64,000 bases of DNA from Peribacillus frigoritolerans (GCF_030676415.1 NZ_JAUUTW010000007.1:146015-210014), one strand, 5' to 3'. Shown: positions 26,714 to 36,425, counted from the stretch's first letter. Notes: generated by a model from the letters alone, not told the origin. A program made the numbers and translations.

Positions 26714-26896
26714 TTGATCTCGTTCTGGTTTATTATTTTCGCTATTTTGATCCTTTATAATATTAATAGAATGACAAACTCTTTATGCATTCAAAAGGAA
26801 ATTGCTGAAGACCGGCAGCCTAAAGTATTCAGGACCATTAATGTATTAATTACTATTATGTTATTATCCTCCTATATTGAAATTTTGTATACGTAG
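26714..26896 (+). CDS. Small two-helix membrane protein
   Basis: 60 residues from the TTG at 26714 behind AAGGAGGGA. Helices at both ends (SFWFIIFAILILYNI and VLITIMLLSSYIEIL) flank a charged loop. Good ribosome site and membrane composition support expression; the family is not recognised. Confidence 0.55.
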   Translation: MISFWFIIFAILILYNINRMTNSLCIQKEIAEDRQPKVFRTINVLITIMLLSSYIEILYT

Positions 26897-26968
26897 AGAT
26901 GGGCAACAAATGATGGCCATCATTTGTTACATACATTGGTGATACCCGGAGCATTATCCACATAAAGA

Positions 26969-26998
26969 AAAAGGGCGAAGCAGCAGCTTCGCCTTTTG
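26969..26998 (-). terminator. Terminator of the downstream YjcZ-type gene
   Basis: AAAGGCGAAGCTG pairs with CAGCTTCGCC; T-rich on the minus strand just after the gene at 27008-27091. Confidence 0.75.
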
Positions 26999-27007
26999 TT
27001 TATTAGT

Positions 27008-27091
27008 TTATAACCAAGAAGCTCCAATGATGACTAACAGGATGAAAAGAACGACAATTAGAGCAAAGCCTCCACCTATTCCTCCGGACAT
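27008..27091 (-). CDS. YjcZ-family tiny sporulation protein
   Basis: 27 residues from ATG 27091 behind AAAGGAGGAAGATC. The sequence starts MSGGIGGGFALIVVLFILLV and ends GASWL, the Gly-rich head plus single helix of YjcZ/YhcZ-type proteins, which are made in sporulating cells. A paralogue sits 190 bases upstream on the same strand. Function unknown; association with the forespore or coat is inferred from the family. Confidence 0.82.
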   Translation of the reverse strand: MSGGIGGGFALIVVLFILLVIIGASWL

Positions 27092-27277
27092 TGATCTTCC
27101 TCCTTTCCATTCTTAAGTAATAGTAATTTCATGCACACTCTTATATCCGCCAAAAGGAATCCATTCCTTTCATAGCTTGAGAATCACTTCAATCTTTTTT
27201 TGTTGAGCGGCTACCCTATCCTATTCAACTCCATGGCAAAAGGAGTGGGCTCTTTCCATTATTAATTTTGCAACCGA

Positions 27278-27361
27278 TTAGCAATAGGCTGCTCCTACAA
27301 TTATTAATAAAATGAATAACACCACTAACAAAGCGAAGCCTCCGTTAAATCCATTACTCAT
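27278..27361 (-). CDS. YjcZ-family tiny sporulation protein, second copy
   Basis: 27 residues from ATG 27361 behind AAAAGGGGGTAGC. MSNGFNGGFALLVVLFILLI leads into VGAAYC, closely similar to the neighbour at 27008 but ending in Tyr-Cys. The pair is a tandem duplication on the minus strand upstream of prsA. Confidence 0.82.
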   Translation of the reverse strand: MSNGFNGGFALLVVLFILLIIVGAAYC

Positions 27362-27560
27362 TATGCTACCCCCTTTTGTTGTCCTCGATTTATCATATGT
27401 AATGGTTTATTATCTGGGTAGGCTTACACCCATTTTTCAAAAAAATCTTATTCATTCACCAATATATTATTTTTTGTAAAGTAACCAGAATATGTTATAG
27501 TTAATTTTGTGGAAATACGGTAAATAGCAAACCAGAAACTTAAAACTAGGAGTTGTTTTT

Positions 27561-28427
27561 ATGAAGAAGTGGGCATTATCGATTGCTGTTACTGCAGGGC
27601 TGATCGGACTTACAGCATGCAACAGCGACAAGGAAGCAGTCGTGGAAACTAAAGCGGGAGATATCACTAAAGAAGAATTTTACAATGTAATGAAAGACCG
27701 TTATGGTGAAACCGTTCTTCAAGAACTTGTTTATGAAAAAGTTCTTTCTGAAAAATATACAGTAACGGATAAAGAAGTTAAAGCTAAAACGGACGAACTT
27801 AAAGAGCAAATGGGTGAAAATTTCGAAACTGCCCTAGCCTCTTCCGGATATAAGAGCGAAGATGATCTTAAACGTGCACTTAAAATCGGCATGCTTCAAG
27901 AAAAAGCAGCCGTTGCCGATATTAAAGTAAAAGAAGCTGATGTGAAAAAAGCTTATGAAGACTATAAACCACAAATCAAAGCAAGACATATTCTAGTGGA
28001 AGACCAAAAAACAGCCAACGAAGTTAAAGCTAAATTGGACAAAGGCGAAGACTTCGCTAAACTTGCAAAAGAATATTCAACAGACACAGGCACAGCTGAA
28101 AAAGGCGGAGAGCTTGGCTGGTTTGGACAAGGTGAAATGGTTCCTGCATTTGAAGAACAAGCTTACAAAATGAAGAAAGATGAAATCAGCAAGCCGATTA
28201 AATCCGATTATGGCTACCACATCATCCAACTTCTTGATACAAAAGAAAAAGAATCATACAAAGATATGAAAAAAGATCTTGAATATGATTTGAAAGTCGC
28301 TCAAATTGACCAAACTAAAGTTCAGGACATTTTGAATTCAGAAGTCAAAAAAGCGGACGTGAAGATTAATGATAAAGATCTAAAAGATGCCATCACTTCT
28401 GGTGACGCAACCAAGGCTGAAAAATAA
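27561..28427 (+). CDS. prsA: Foldase lipoprotein PrsA
   Basis: Extracytoplasmic peptidyl-prolyl isomerase anchored to the membrane, needed for folding secreted proteins. Product of 288 residues with signal peptide and lipobox LTAC, lipidated Cys20. The parvulin domain spans about 135-230: [27 protein letters not shown], and [12 protein letters not shown]. The flanking chaperone helices are Lys/Glu-rich. Ribosome site CTAGGAGTTG. Terminator at 28437. Confidence 0.95.
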   Translation: MKKWALSIAVTAGLIGLTACNSDKEAVVETKAGDITKEEFYNVMKDRYGETVLQELVYEKVLSEKYTVTDKEVKAKTDELKEQMGENFETALASSGYKSEDDLKRALKIGMLQEKAAVADIKVKEADVKKAYEDYKPQIKARHILVEDQKTANEVKAKLDKGEDFAKLAKEYSTDTGTAEKGGELGWFGQGEMVPAFEEQAYKMKKDEISKPIKSDYGYHIIQLLDTKEKESYKDMKKDLEYDLKVAQIDQTKVQDILNSEVKKADVKINDKDLKDAITSGDATKAEK

Positions 28428-28436
28428 TTGAATAGT

Positions 28437-28470
28437 AAAAAGCGACAGGATTTTCCTGTCGCTTTTTTTC
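28437..28470. terminator. Terminator of prsA
   Basis: AAAAAGCGACAGG with CCTGTCGCTTTTTTT between convergent prsA and yhaL. Confidence 0.85.
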
Positions 28471-28480
28471 ATCACTCGAG

Positions 28481-28663
28481 CTATGCTCCCTGGTTTATAT
28501 CCTTTTTACGCCTCTCGCGTTCTTCTTCCATGCGTTCAATGTACTTCTGACCTTCCTTCTCTATCCAAGCATCATCTATGAGGCGTTCCTGCCTAGCTGT
28601 CCATATCGACATGACTGCACTGACAATTATCCCAATAAACACGAACCAGATCCAAATTGGCAT
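28481..28663 (-). CDS. yhaL: YhaL-family small membrane protein
   Basis: I choose ATG 28663 because GGGAGGGAA is well spaced to it and almost touches the ATG at 28669. The product has 60 residues: one N-terminal helix (WIWFVFIGIIVSAVMSIW) and a charged Arg/Glu-rich tail. YhaL is reported as a sporulation protein in B. subtilis. It lies between prsA and yhaM as expected. Confidence 0.8.
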   Translation of the reverse strand: MPIWIWFVFIGIIVSAVMSIWTARQERLIDDAWIEKEGQKYIERMEEERERRKKDINQGA

Positions 28664-28762
28664 GTCCATTCCCTCCCAAAAAATCTACTATTCATTTAAT
28701 AGAGAATATGCGCGAACAAAAAAAATATGCTTCTTTCTCCATCGAGAAAGAAGCATATTTCA

Positions 28763-29701
28763 TTAAAATGTTGGTTTATAGAATGAACGATTATCCAGCG
28801 CGAAGACTCTTTCCGTAAATTCACCCGGTTTCACTTTTTCCAATGCCCGGTCCATCATATTTATCTTGGCATCCATATTATCAATATAATGCAGCACTTC
28901 CGCTTCCCTAACCATTGGCGGTTTGGGACTGCCCCACTCAGCTTTACCATGGTGGCTTAATATCAAGTGCTTGAGAATCATGATTTCTTCCGCTTCAATG
29001 CCTAATTCCTCTGCAGCTTTTCCGACTTCATTTACCATGATGGTGATATGCCCCAACAAGTTCCCTTCCACTGTATAAACAGTCGAAACAGGTCCAGATA
29101 GCTCATGTACCTTTCCAAGGTCATGCAGAATGACTCCTGCATACAAAAGATCCTTATTAAGCGAAGGATATAGGGTTGAAATGGCCTTAGCCAGCCCTAG
29201 CATGGATACAACGTGATAGGCCAGACCCGACATATACTCATGATGGTTCTTGGTGGCAGCAGGAAACGTCAGGAATTCATTCTGATATTTTTTAATGAGA
29301 TGCCTAGTCACCCTTTGGATATTCGGATTCCTCATTTCAAAAATGAATTGAGTGATGGTTTCCATCATTTCTTCCTGACTTAAAGGGGCCGTTTGAATTA
29401 AATCGGCTTTCGTGACCCCATCAGTATCTGAAGTAATTCTTATATTACGGATTTTCAATTGGCTGCGTCCTCGATAATTCTGGACTTCCCCTTGAACTTT
29501 CACCGTAGCTTCCGCACAGTATGTTTTCTCATCAGCCTCGGAAACATCCCATAGCTTTGCCTCGATCTCCCCGGTTTTATCACACAAAATCAATGTTAAA
29601 AACGGCTTTCCATTACTTGCCACCGCTTTTGTACTCGTTTTAATGTACATATATATATCTACTACTTCACCAATTCCGTAGTGTATGATCCCATTTCCCA
29701 T
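28763..29701 (-). CDS. yhaM: 3'-5' exoribonuclease YhaM
   Basis: The start at 29701 follows CGGAGG; product 312 residues. An N-terminal OB-fold ([25 protein letters not shown]) precedes an HD hydrolase domain with [32 protein letters not shown] and [17 protein letters not shown]. The match to B. subtilis YhaM is strong throughout. It is an Mn2+-dependent RNase acting on structured-free 3' ends. Confidence 0.95.
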   Translation of the reverse strand: MGNGIIHYGIGEVVDIYMYIKTSTKAVASNGKPFLTLILCDKTGEIEAKLWDVSEADEKTYCAEATVKVQGEVQNYRGRSQLKIRNIRITSDTDGVTKADLIQTAPLSQEEMMETITQFIFEMRNPNIQRVTRHLIKKYQNEFLTFPAATKNHHEYMSGLAYHVVSMLGLAKAISTLYPSLNKDLLYAGVILHDLGKVHELSGPVSTVYTVEGNLLGHITIMVNEVGKAAEELGIEAEEIMILKHLILSHHGKAEWGSPKPPMVREAEVLHYIDNMDAKINMMDRALEKVKPGEFTERVFALDNRSFYKPTF

Positions 29702-29834
29702 GCGACTGCCTCCGTTCAATTAAATATCAACATTATAACATACCAATCTCGTTAGTGCGTTTAGTTTTCGTTAATAAGTGATAGACAATGGACAAGAAAA
29801 GCCTAAGCTGACCGTCTCTTATCACTCCACAAGA

Positions 29835-29860
29835 AAACCAGGCTTGACCCCAAGCCTGGC
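29835..29860 (-). terminator. Terminator of the FhuF-like gene
   Basis: CCAGGCTTG with CAAGCCTGG, then TTTTCTT on the minus strand. Confidence 0.75.
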
Positions 29861-29878
29861 TCTCCCATCAAATCTATT

Positions 29879-30577
29879 TCAACAGTTTTTGTTCGGACAA
29901 TACGCGCATTTTTCATGGCCCTCAATTCGGTAATATAAACAGCATGTCACCCGTTTATAAGGATTCATGGATGCCGGAACACTTTTTTCCCCAATGAATC
30001 GTTTAAAGGGGGAATGCGTTTCAATATTCAGCCATACTCCATCTTCTAGCAGCATTTCAATGTCCTTTTCAACTCGCGTCTTTATATCTGTCTGATTCAA
30101 TAACTCACTATACATCCATACCGTATAACTCCAAATATTTTCCCAGAGTACTAGTTTCGATATTTTAGCAGTTCCGGAAAAGAAGCGGATGGCATCAGCA
30201 CCAAAGCTGCTTAATATGGAATGGAGGGCAGAAGGGCTTTCCATTTCCGTGACATTGCTCCACCTGTTAGTTTTCAGCAAAAAACTCGGGAGCCAATGTT
30301 CATCTTCCGGATCATCCAAAACGCCAATGTCCTGAAGTTTGCCTTCCCAGATAAGCCTATGTTTGCTGAACATGTAAAGTTGTGCCGTGACAAAAAAAGC
30401 ATAGCGTCTGAACCACATTGAAATTGCTATCCCTGACGTTTCTGCCCCAGTCCGGGCTTGTGCATACTGAATAAGCTCATCAGCATGATTGAAGGACTTG
30501 GAAACTTTGGCTTCATCTCGAAAGGATATGCGATATCCTTGCAGCTCTTTTTCGATAGATGGTGTGAGGTTATGCAT
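29879..30577 (-). CDS. FhuF-like siderophore-iron reductase, 2Fe-2S protein
   Basis: Product of 232 residues. The C-terminus has the FhuF-type cluster ligands CC (in RVTCCLYYRIEG) and CAYC (in EKCAYCPNKNC), a C-C-x10-C-x2-C pattern expected to hold a 2Fe-2S cluster. Such proteins reduce ferric siderophores in the cytoplasm. The start overlaps the end of the ATPase gene by 8 bases, so the two are translationally coupled. Which siderophore is unknown. Confidence 0.82.
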   Translation of the reverse strand: MHNLTPSIEKELQGYRISFRDEAKVSKSFNHADELIQYAQARTGAETSGIAISMWFRRYAFFVTAQLYMFSKHRLIWEGKLQDIGVLDDPEDEHWLPSFLLKTNRWSNVTEMESPSALHSILSSFGADAIRFFSGTAKISKLVLWENIWSYTVWMYSELLNQTDIKTRVEKDIEMLLEDGVWLNIETHSPFKRFIGEKSVPASMNPYKRVTCCLYYRIEGHEKCAYCPNKNC

Positions 30578-31394
30578 TGGCCAGCGCTTTTACCTGACTT
30601 TGAGCATAGCGGCCTTTACCAAACGGGATGCACATGGGACTGCCGAAAATTGGATCAAAGGAAACCTGACATTCCATGCTGAATACATGCTGTACCAATT
30701 CAGGCGTGACGATTTCCTCTGGCCGGCCTTGAGCATGTATCGCCCCATCTTTAAGTGCCACCAGATTATCCGCATAACGGCAAGCTAAATTCAAATCATG
30801 AAGCACCATCACAATCGTTCGGTTCTCAAACTCATTCAAGTCGAACAATAAGTCCAAAATCTCGATTTGATGGGTCATATCAAGATATGTAGTCGGTTCA
30901 TCCAACAAAATGATGTCTGTATCCTGAGCCAACGTCATTGCTATCCATGCCCTTTGTTTCTGGCCACCCGATAATTCATCGACTGCCTGATCCTTTAAAT
31001 CGGTCAGGTTCGTTGCTTCAATCGCCTTCTGAACTTTTTCTTCATCCATGGAACTCCACTGTTTCAACCAACTTTGATAAGGATATCTTCCTTGTTTAAC
31101 AAGTTGATAGACTGTAAGGCCTTCAGGAGCAACCGGGGATTGTGGAAGAATCGCCATCTTTCTTGCTACATCCTTCGATGACATGGTTGAAATCGCTTTG
31201 CCTTCGAGCAAAACTGAGCCGGATTGAGGTTTTAACAATCGGGCAACCGACCTTAGCAGTGTTGATTTTCCACATCCATTAGCACCGATAAATACGGTGA
31301 TCTCCCCTTTGGGTATTTCTATATTCATATCATTTATAATTAATTTATCACCATAACCGAGCGATAAAGACTGTGTGTTAATAGCTGGTCGCAT
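30570..31394 (-). CDS. Iron-siderophore ABC transporter ATPase (FecE/FhuC type)
   Basis: Product of 274 residues. Walker A FIGANGCGKSTLLR near 34-47, signature DELSGGQKQRAWIAMTLAQD near 138, Walker B IILLDEPTTYLD near 165, switch VLHDLNLACRYADN near 200. This is the FecE/YusV group. A Fur box lies at 31433-31447, so iron repression is expected. No permease or binding protein is adjacent; as with B. subtilis YusV it may serve unlinked permeases, which is inference. Confidence 0.9.
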   Translation of the reverse strand: MRPAINTQSLSLGYGDKLIINDMNIEIPKGEITVFIGANGCGKSTLLRSVARLLKPQSGSVLLEGKAISTMSSKDVARKMAILPQSPVAPEGLTVYQLVKQGRYPYQSWLKQWSSMDEEKVQKAIEATNLTDLKDQAVDELSGGQKQRAWIAMTLAQDTDIILLDEPTTYLDMTHQIEILDLLFDLNEFENRTIVMVLHDLNLACRYADNLVALKDGAIHAQGRPEEIVTPELVQHVFSMECQVSFDPIFGSPMCIPFGKGRYAQSQVKALANA

Positions 31395-31723
31395 TAAAAT
31401 ACTCCCCTTTTAGTCTAATAATACCAGTTTAATGAAAATGATTCTCACTGTCAATCTTAAAAAATAATATAAACCAAAAATTCCATGTTCCATTCCTCTT
31501 AAATGATTCATTAAAGTGAATACTCCTTTAAAGATATGAAGCTTCCTTTGGAAACATTAATGTAAAAAAATCAGCACATTATATTAACTTGCCATATGAT
31601 TTACCACTTCCTGTAGCTTCCGAACGATTCAATGGTCCATTCTCCCCCTCCGCGCAATCCCTTTCGGAATTTCCAAACTCCATTTAGCGGAAAATAAAAA
31701 AAGCCCTCCATATGGAGAGCCTT
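31395..31723. other. Upstream region of the iron gene pair
   Basis: Contains the Fur box and presumed promoter. Otherwise no gene is supported, up to the terminator of the zincin-like gene at 31697. Confidence 0.5.
31433..31447. promoter_or_regulatory. Fur box upstream of the iron ATPase gene
   Basis: TGAAAAT-G-ATTCTCA fits the 7-1-7 Fur core (TGATAAT-N-ATTATCA) with one mismatch per arm, 39 bases upstream of the start codon. Confidence 0.8.
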
Positions 31724-31725
31724 TT
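31697..31725 (-). terminator. Terminator of the yhaO-yhaN unit
   Basis: AAGGCTCTCC with GGAGGGCTTTTTTT on the minus strand. Confidence 0.75.
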
Positions 31726-32146
31726 AACCGACCAGCAGGCGATTTGTACAATGTTCCAGGGATTCATCCCTAATGAAGGTAAATAAATCCTGAACGATAA
31801 GAGGAATTAATCCTTCTGCAATATTCCATGCATTGACCTCTATTTGATAAAGGATTTCTGATTTTCCTGTTTTGTATAGCTCCTCACTAAGCACAGCAAG
31901 ATCAGGGTCTAATGCGTGGCCCATCTCATGTGTGAGGATTACCCATGTATATTCCTCAAGCCTTGCAAGCGAACCTAGGGAGCGTTCACACTGAATTTCG
32001 ATATCTCTCTCATATAAAGTGATGCTATGTCCGTTGGCAGAATATTTTCCCCCAACACATCGTTTACCAGGAAACTCCTTTTCGATGATTAACTCCAAAG
32101 AAGAATCATGGTGGCTTACAAACTCATTCATATTCAATGACTTCAC
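31724..32146 (-). CDS. Small zincin-like protein downstream of yhaN
   Basis: Product of 140 residues with a clear metalloprotease motif VILTHEMGHALDPDL (HExxH) near residue 70 and an extended zincin-like helix; the third ligand could be Glu in SEILYQIEVNAW. No signal peptide. It starts 17 bases after yhaN, so it is probably co-transcribed with yhaO-yhaN, which is not an arrangement I recall from B. subtilis. I do not recognise a named family; it resembles short ImmA/IrrE-like peptidases only in the motif. Confidence 0.65.
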   Translation of the reverse strand: MKSLNMNEFVSHHDSSLELIIEKEFPGKRCVGGKYSANGHSITLYERDIEIQCERSLGSLARLEEYTWVILTHEMGHALDPDLAVLSEELYKTGKSEILYQIEVNAWNIAEGLIPLIVQDLFTFIRDESLEHCTNRLLVG

Positions 32147-32162
32147 TCTCTTTATTTATAGT

Positions 32163-35100
32163 TTAAAACCCATTATATTTCGGGGATATCAATTCATTCA
32201 TATTTTGGCGCAATACGGGGCTGGATAGACGAATCACTTGATTTTCGCTAAAGTACTCCATTATATATCGGTGACATGTAAAAAATAATATTTGCCGCTT
32301 TTCCGAAACTTTTTTCAATAACTCGAGCATCCGTTTTGTCCTATCCGCATCAAAATTGACGAAACTATCATCAATGATGAGAGGGAATGTATCATTTTCA
32401 AAAGTATGATCAGCAAGTGCGAGTCTTAGGGAAACATAAATTTGCTCTGCTGTCCCGCGGCTGACCTCTTCAACCCTGAAACTCAAACCATCACTGCGCT
32501 GTACCCAAATTCCTTCTCCCGACTGATCAAGGATGATTTTACGATAGTTTCCATTCGTTAAAAAGGAAAAATGCCGCTCGGCATCAGTGATTACCTTCGG
32601 TAGGCGTTCCCTTTTATATCGGTCCAAGGTTTTATTCAATAAGCTTTTGGCTATTGCCAATTTCGCCCATTCCTTCGCCTCTTCGTTAAAAGCAGCTTTT
32701 TCTTCATAAAAACGATGAAGTAAGTCATCATAAATCCCTGAAACTTCAAGCTGTTTTATCTTATGCTTCGCATCCGCCTGTTTCTCTAATAAAAGTGATT
32801 TCACCTTTACAGAATCCTTCCGTTTCCGTTCTAAATTTTCAAATGTATACGTGTTGATCCCCTGTTTTAGGTAAGTTTGAATTTGTTCAGGCAGCATTCT
32901 GGATTGCCCAATTTGAATGGTAATCAAATCAAGCTGTTTTTGTAAAGTGATTTTCTTTTCGGACAATGCAGCGGCTTGCCTGAACTCTTCCTCGTCCTTG
33001 ACCTTCGCTAACTTAAAAAGCATTTCCATTTCTGCATCAAGATAGCCCTTTTCCATCGTCAACTGCTCGATTTCGTTCGTCAAACGACTCCGTTCCTGCA
33101 TCCATTGTGTTAGTTGAACAGAGAATTCAACCGCTTTATTCATTTCCCGTTTCAATATGCCAATCGCTTCCCGCCATGTGGATGGTTCAAAATTAAGGCT
33201 GTGTGCAAAATGAAATAAAGCCTTCGATTTACCCTCAAATTCTGCATGCAGAAAATTGTGCCTCTTGATTGTTTCATATTTCCTATCAACGGCTTCCTTC
33301 CATTTCTCAAGAAGTTCAAATACAGATTCAAGATTGATTTCCATTCCGGGATAAGACAAACCCCAACCACTTAAGATGCTCCTCACTTCATTATCCAATC
33401 GGTCCCTGCTAGCTTCCCAAGTAGCATACTCCTGAATGGTCGATTCAAACGCTTCCTCTCTTTCTTCATATTTAAACCTTTCACTTTCAAACCGCCTTTG
33501 AAGACGTTGGTCCAGTTCAAGCAACCGTCCCATCGACTCTCCTTCACTCACTTTATTGGTTTCACTCCCAATTGCAGCCCTTTTCCTTTTCATCTCATCC
33601 AATTGCCTGATATATCCGGACAGTATATCATCACCTTTAAAGAGATAACTGGAAACCGCAAACAGAACAGACACGACTAGAAGTGTAATCCCCAACAAAA
33701 TCTGTTCACTGAAATAACTTCCGATCGCACCTAAACAAAGAAGTATTATTAAACTGCCATTCATGATAAGTGAACGTTTTCGATTATGCGCTTCCTTCTT
33801 CCTCTGTATTGCCAATTGTTTTTCAAGTTCGAGTATTTGTTCATCAAGAATAAGGGATTGTGCTGCTTCAAATTCGATGTTATTCTGCTTGTTGTATAAG
33901 GACTCCAGCTCGATTCTTTTTTCATCTGGCAGTAACTGGGCCTTTATCTCCTTCAAGCGGGCTTCTGTCGTTTCCAGACTTTCCTTTTGCAGTCCATATT
34001 TCTCATCAAGCTGTTTTTTATCATTTTGGAGCTGATGCTTTTCCCTCTCGGCCCTTTTCACCTTTTCCTTCATGAATGTACTGATATCCCGTTTTCTTAT
34101 TTCATCATCGGAAACATCCAAGAATAATTCCTGCTTCACCTTTTCGATATTCTTTTCTTCCGACAGCCTTTCGTGTTCCGCTGTTCTTATATCCAGCTCG
34201 AGCTTCTCCAGCAATGTTCCTTGATCGATTGCCTGTTCAATTTGCTCTTTATGCTCCTTGATGAACGGATTGATTTCGATTTCCTTGAGTTTTCCTTCAA
34301 GTTTGTCCATTTTCTCTGTCAATGCGGCAAGTTGGGCTTTCATTGGCATTCCAACCGCCTGTAACTGTTCAAGTCTTTTTAAGCCATCAACAGGAAAACT
34401 TACATCCGGAATTTTACTTATTTCTGTTTCAAGTTCCCCCTGTTCTTCAACCAAGGGTTTAATTCGCAAAAAAGTACTCACGTTAACAAGGTTTTCTTCA
34501 ATCTCTTGAATATCTTCCGTGACCTTAGAGAGCTCCTCCTTAAGTTTTGCCTCTTCCTGAAGTAATGCCGTATATGACTGCTGTTCTTTTTCTGATGCTT
34601 TCACCTTTTTCTGCGATTCCTTAAGTTCTTTTAATCTCACATTCAGTAAAGGTTTTTGGCCTGATGGCTTGAACCTTGAATCGAGCTCTTTTTGCAATTT
34701 CGTTTCGGCTTCAAGAAGTTTATCATTCCCAATCAGCCCGGCTGAAAGCAGATATTTACTCATGGTCCCTTCACTTAGTGTATGTAAGCCCTGCAGACCT
34801 TGAAGGTCGAAAGAAAAAATGGCTTGGTAATAGTTTTTATCAACACCATGGAGAATCTCATTCAATTCTTCCTCGCCTCCGACCCTTCCATCCTCGAAGG
34901 TCAATTTTACATCACCAGTAGCTTTTCCCTTCACACGTTCAATAACGATTTCCCCATCTTTTTTTGTTATGAGACTGAGCCTTCCCCCATATTTGGCATG
35001 CATTTTGGGCTCGTAACGCGGTTCGTTTTGAACCTTTGTCGGAAATCCAAATAGCATACTATGAATGAAGGACATGATGGTTGACTTGCCCGATTCATTT

Positions 35101-35192
35101 TCCCCAAAGAAAATCTGCAGCTGTCCCATTTCAGGAAACCGCTGATTTTCCAGTTTGCCGTAACCATAAACATGGAGGTCTTTAATAATCAA
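32163..35192 (-). CDS. yhaN: SbcC/Rad50-like ATPase YhaN
   Basis: Product of 1009 residues. Walker A FFGENESGKSTIMSF (G30-T38), a long coiled coil on both sides of a central double membrane-helix-like stretch (about 485-525, SLIILLCLGAIGSYF and ITLLVVSVLFAVSSYLF), signature-like VSRGTAEQIYVSLRLALAD near 930, and Walker B FPLIIDDSFVNFD near 955. Partner of YhaO, in a Rad50-Mre11-like complex by analogy. The hydrophobic hairpin where Rad50 would have its zinc hook is odd and may tether it to the membrane. Confidence 0.9.
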   Translation of the reverse strand: MIIKDLHVYGYGKLENQRFPEMGQLQIFFGENESGKSTIMSFIHSMLFGFPTKVQNEPRYEPKMHAKYGGRLSLITKKDGEIVIERVKGKATGDVKLTFEDGRVGGEEELNEILHGVDKNYYQAIFSFDLQGLQGLHTLSEGTMSKYLLSAGLIGNDKLLEAETKLQKELDSRFKPSGQKPLLNVRLKELKESQKKVKASEKEQQSYTALLQEEAKLKEELSKVTEDIQEIEENLVNVSTFLRIKPLVEEQGELETEISKIPDVSFPVDGLKRLEQLQAVGMPMKAQLAALTEKMDKLEGKLKEIEINPFIKEHKEQIEQAIDQGTLLEKLELDIRTAEHERLSEEKNIEKVKQELFLDVSDDEIRKRDISTFMKEKVKRAEREKHQLQNDKKQLDEKYGLQKESLETTEARLKEIKAQLLPDEKRIELESLYNKQNNIEFEAAQSLILDEQILELEKQLAIQRKKEAHNRKRSLIMNGSLIILLCLGAIGSYFSEQILLGITLLVVSVLFAVSSYLFKGDDILSGYIRQLDEMKRKRAAIGSETNKVSEGESMGRLLELDQRLQRRFESERFKYEEREEAFESTIQEYATWEASRDRLDNEVRSILSGWGLSYPGMEINLESVFELLEKWKEAVDRKYETIKRHNFLHAEFEGKSKALFHFAHSLNFEPSTWREAIGILKREMNKAVEFSVQLTQWMQERSRLTNEIEQLTMEKGYLDAEMEMLFKLAKVKDEEEFRQAAALSEKKITLQKQLDLITIQIGQSRMLPEQIQTYLKQGINTYTFENLERKRKDSVKVKSLLLEKQADAKHKIKQLEVSGIYDDLLHRFYEEKAAFNEEAKEWAKLAIAKSLLNKTLDRYKRERLPKVITDAERHFSFLTNGNYRKIILDQSGEGIWVQRSDGLSFRVEEVSRGTAEQIYVSLRLALADHTFENDTFPLIIDDSFVNFDADRTKRMLELLKKVSEKRQILFFTCHRYIMEYFSENQVIRLSSPVLRQNMNELISPKYNGF

Positions 35193-35213
35193 ATCCGTTC
35201 CTCCTTCCTAGAC

Positions 35214-36425
35214 TCATTTATTCGCTTCAAAAACTTGCAAAAGCCATCTTTCCGCTTCATCCAAAAGTTCCCTCTCCTCTTCCGGCTCTATTGAATCAAG
35301 AAACCTTCTTGCACCCGGATGAATATAAAGCGGGGCCAGAGCATCCTCCGTGTCATCAAATTCAGAAGCAAGCCTGGATACCTCAGCCATAAATGGCGAT
35401 ATTCTTTCATTTGACCTAATCATCGGCATGGACTGGATGACTTTGATTTTATACACCCAGACAAATGATTCCCCTTGGTCCTCTTCCTGCAAGATCCGGG
35501 TCAATTCTTCAAGATATTCCCCGGAAGCTCCTGCTGCGTCACCTGCATCCAGCTTCAATTCCAAAAGAAAGCTCCTCCCATCGAAACCCTTCTGTTCAAT
35601 TACTTCCTTGCATTGCTTGAACAGGGCATCAAATCCACCTTCCGCGGATATTTCAATTGTTTCGCTTTCCCATATCACCTCAGAGGTTTCAATAAAAGAA
35701 TGACGCTTCATGTCCCCGTCGAATTCGACAAGCAAGCACCCTTTAACGCCAGACTCCTTTCTGTTCCTGCCTTGAATATTTCCTGGGTATATCACTAGCG
35801 GATCCTCTGAAACCACCTGATGTTTATGAATATGGCCTAATGCCCAGTAATCGAAATCTTTAGCAGCTAGTTCCTTCAATGAAAAAGGGGCGTATGGGCT
35901 ATGTTCCGAATTGCCTTCCAAATTCCCATGAAGTAGACCTATATGATAATCGGCCCCTTCAGCTTTTATGTAGGTTTCGATCATTCTCTCCCTTACGTGA
36001 CGGCGTGGATAACTGAATCCATAAAGGTGGACAGTCGTCCCATCGATTTTTTCAAACCGTTTCACTTCGGTTTGCCCTGAAAATACGTGGACATTATCCG
36101 GCAGCTCCACAGTAATCCATGAGCCGCTAAGATGGTCATGGTTACCATGAATGATATAAGCAGGGATCTGATGTTGCTGGAGTTTTTCCATTTCGGTTCG
36201 AAAGCGGACCTGTGTCCGGAGACTCCGGTTTTCCCCATCGAATAGATCCCCCGATAACACGATAAAGTCAACCTGAAGGGAAATTGCTTCATTAATGATA
36301 GTTTGAAAAGCTTTAAATGGACTTTCCCTTAATTCCTTTAATATAGATGACGGCATATCCTTCAACCCTGAAAAGGGACTATCCAAATGGAGATCCGCCG
36401 CATGAATGAACTTCACACCGCTCAA
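35214..36425 (-). CDS. yhaO: SbcD/Mre11-like DNA-repair nuclease YhaO
   Basis: I choose TTG 36425, which follows GAGGTGATAC; product 403 residues. Metallophosphoesterase motifs run in order: FIHAADLHLDSPF, VLSGDLFDGENR, YIIHGNHDHLSGSW, IGLLHGNLEGNSEH and YWALGHIHKHQV. This is the Mre11/SbcD set. It lies 22 bases before yhaN and forms the usual pair, likely processing DNA ends or structures. Confidence 0.9.
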   Translation of the reverse strand: MSGVKFIHAADLHLDSPFSGLKDMPSSILKELRESPFKAFQTIINEAISLQVDFIVLSGDLFDGENRSLRTQVRFRTEMEKLQQHQIPAYIIHGNHDHLSGSWITVELPDNVHVFSGQTEVKRFEKIDGTTVHLYGFSYPRRHVRERMIETYIKAEGADYHIGLLHGNLEGNSEHSPYAPFSLKELAAKDFDYWALGHIHKHQVVSEDPLVIYPGNIQGRNRKESGVKGCLLVEFDGDMKRHSFIETSEVIWESETIEISAEGGFDALFKQCKEVIEQKGFDGRSFLLELKLDAGDAAGASGEYLEELTRILQEEDQGESFVWVYKIKVIQSMPMIRSNERISPFMAEVSRLASEFDDTEDALAPLYIHPGARRFLDSIEPEEERELLDEAERWLLQVFEANK

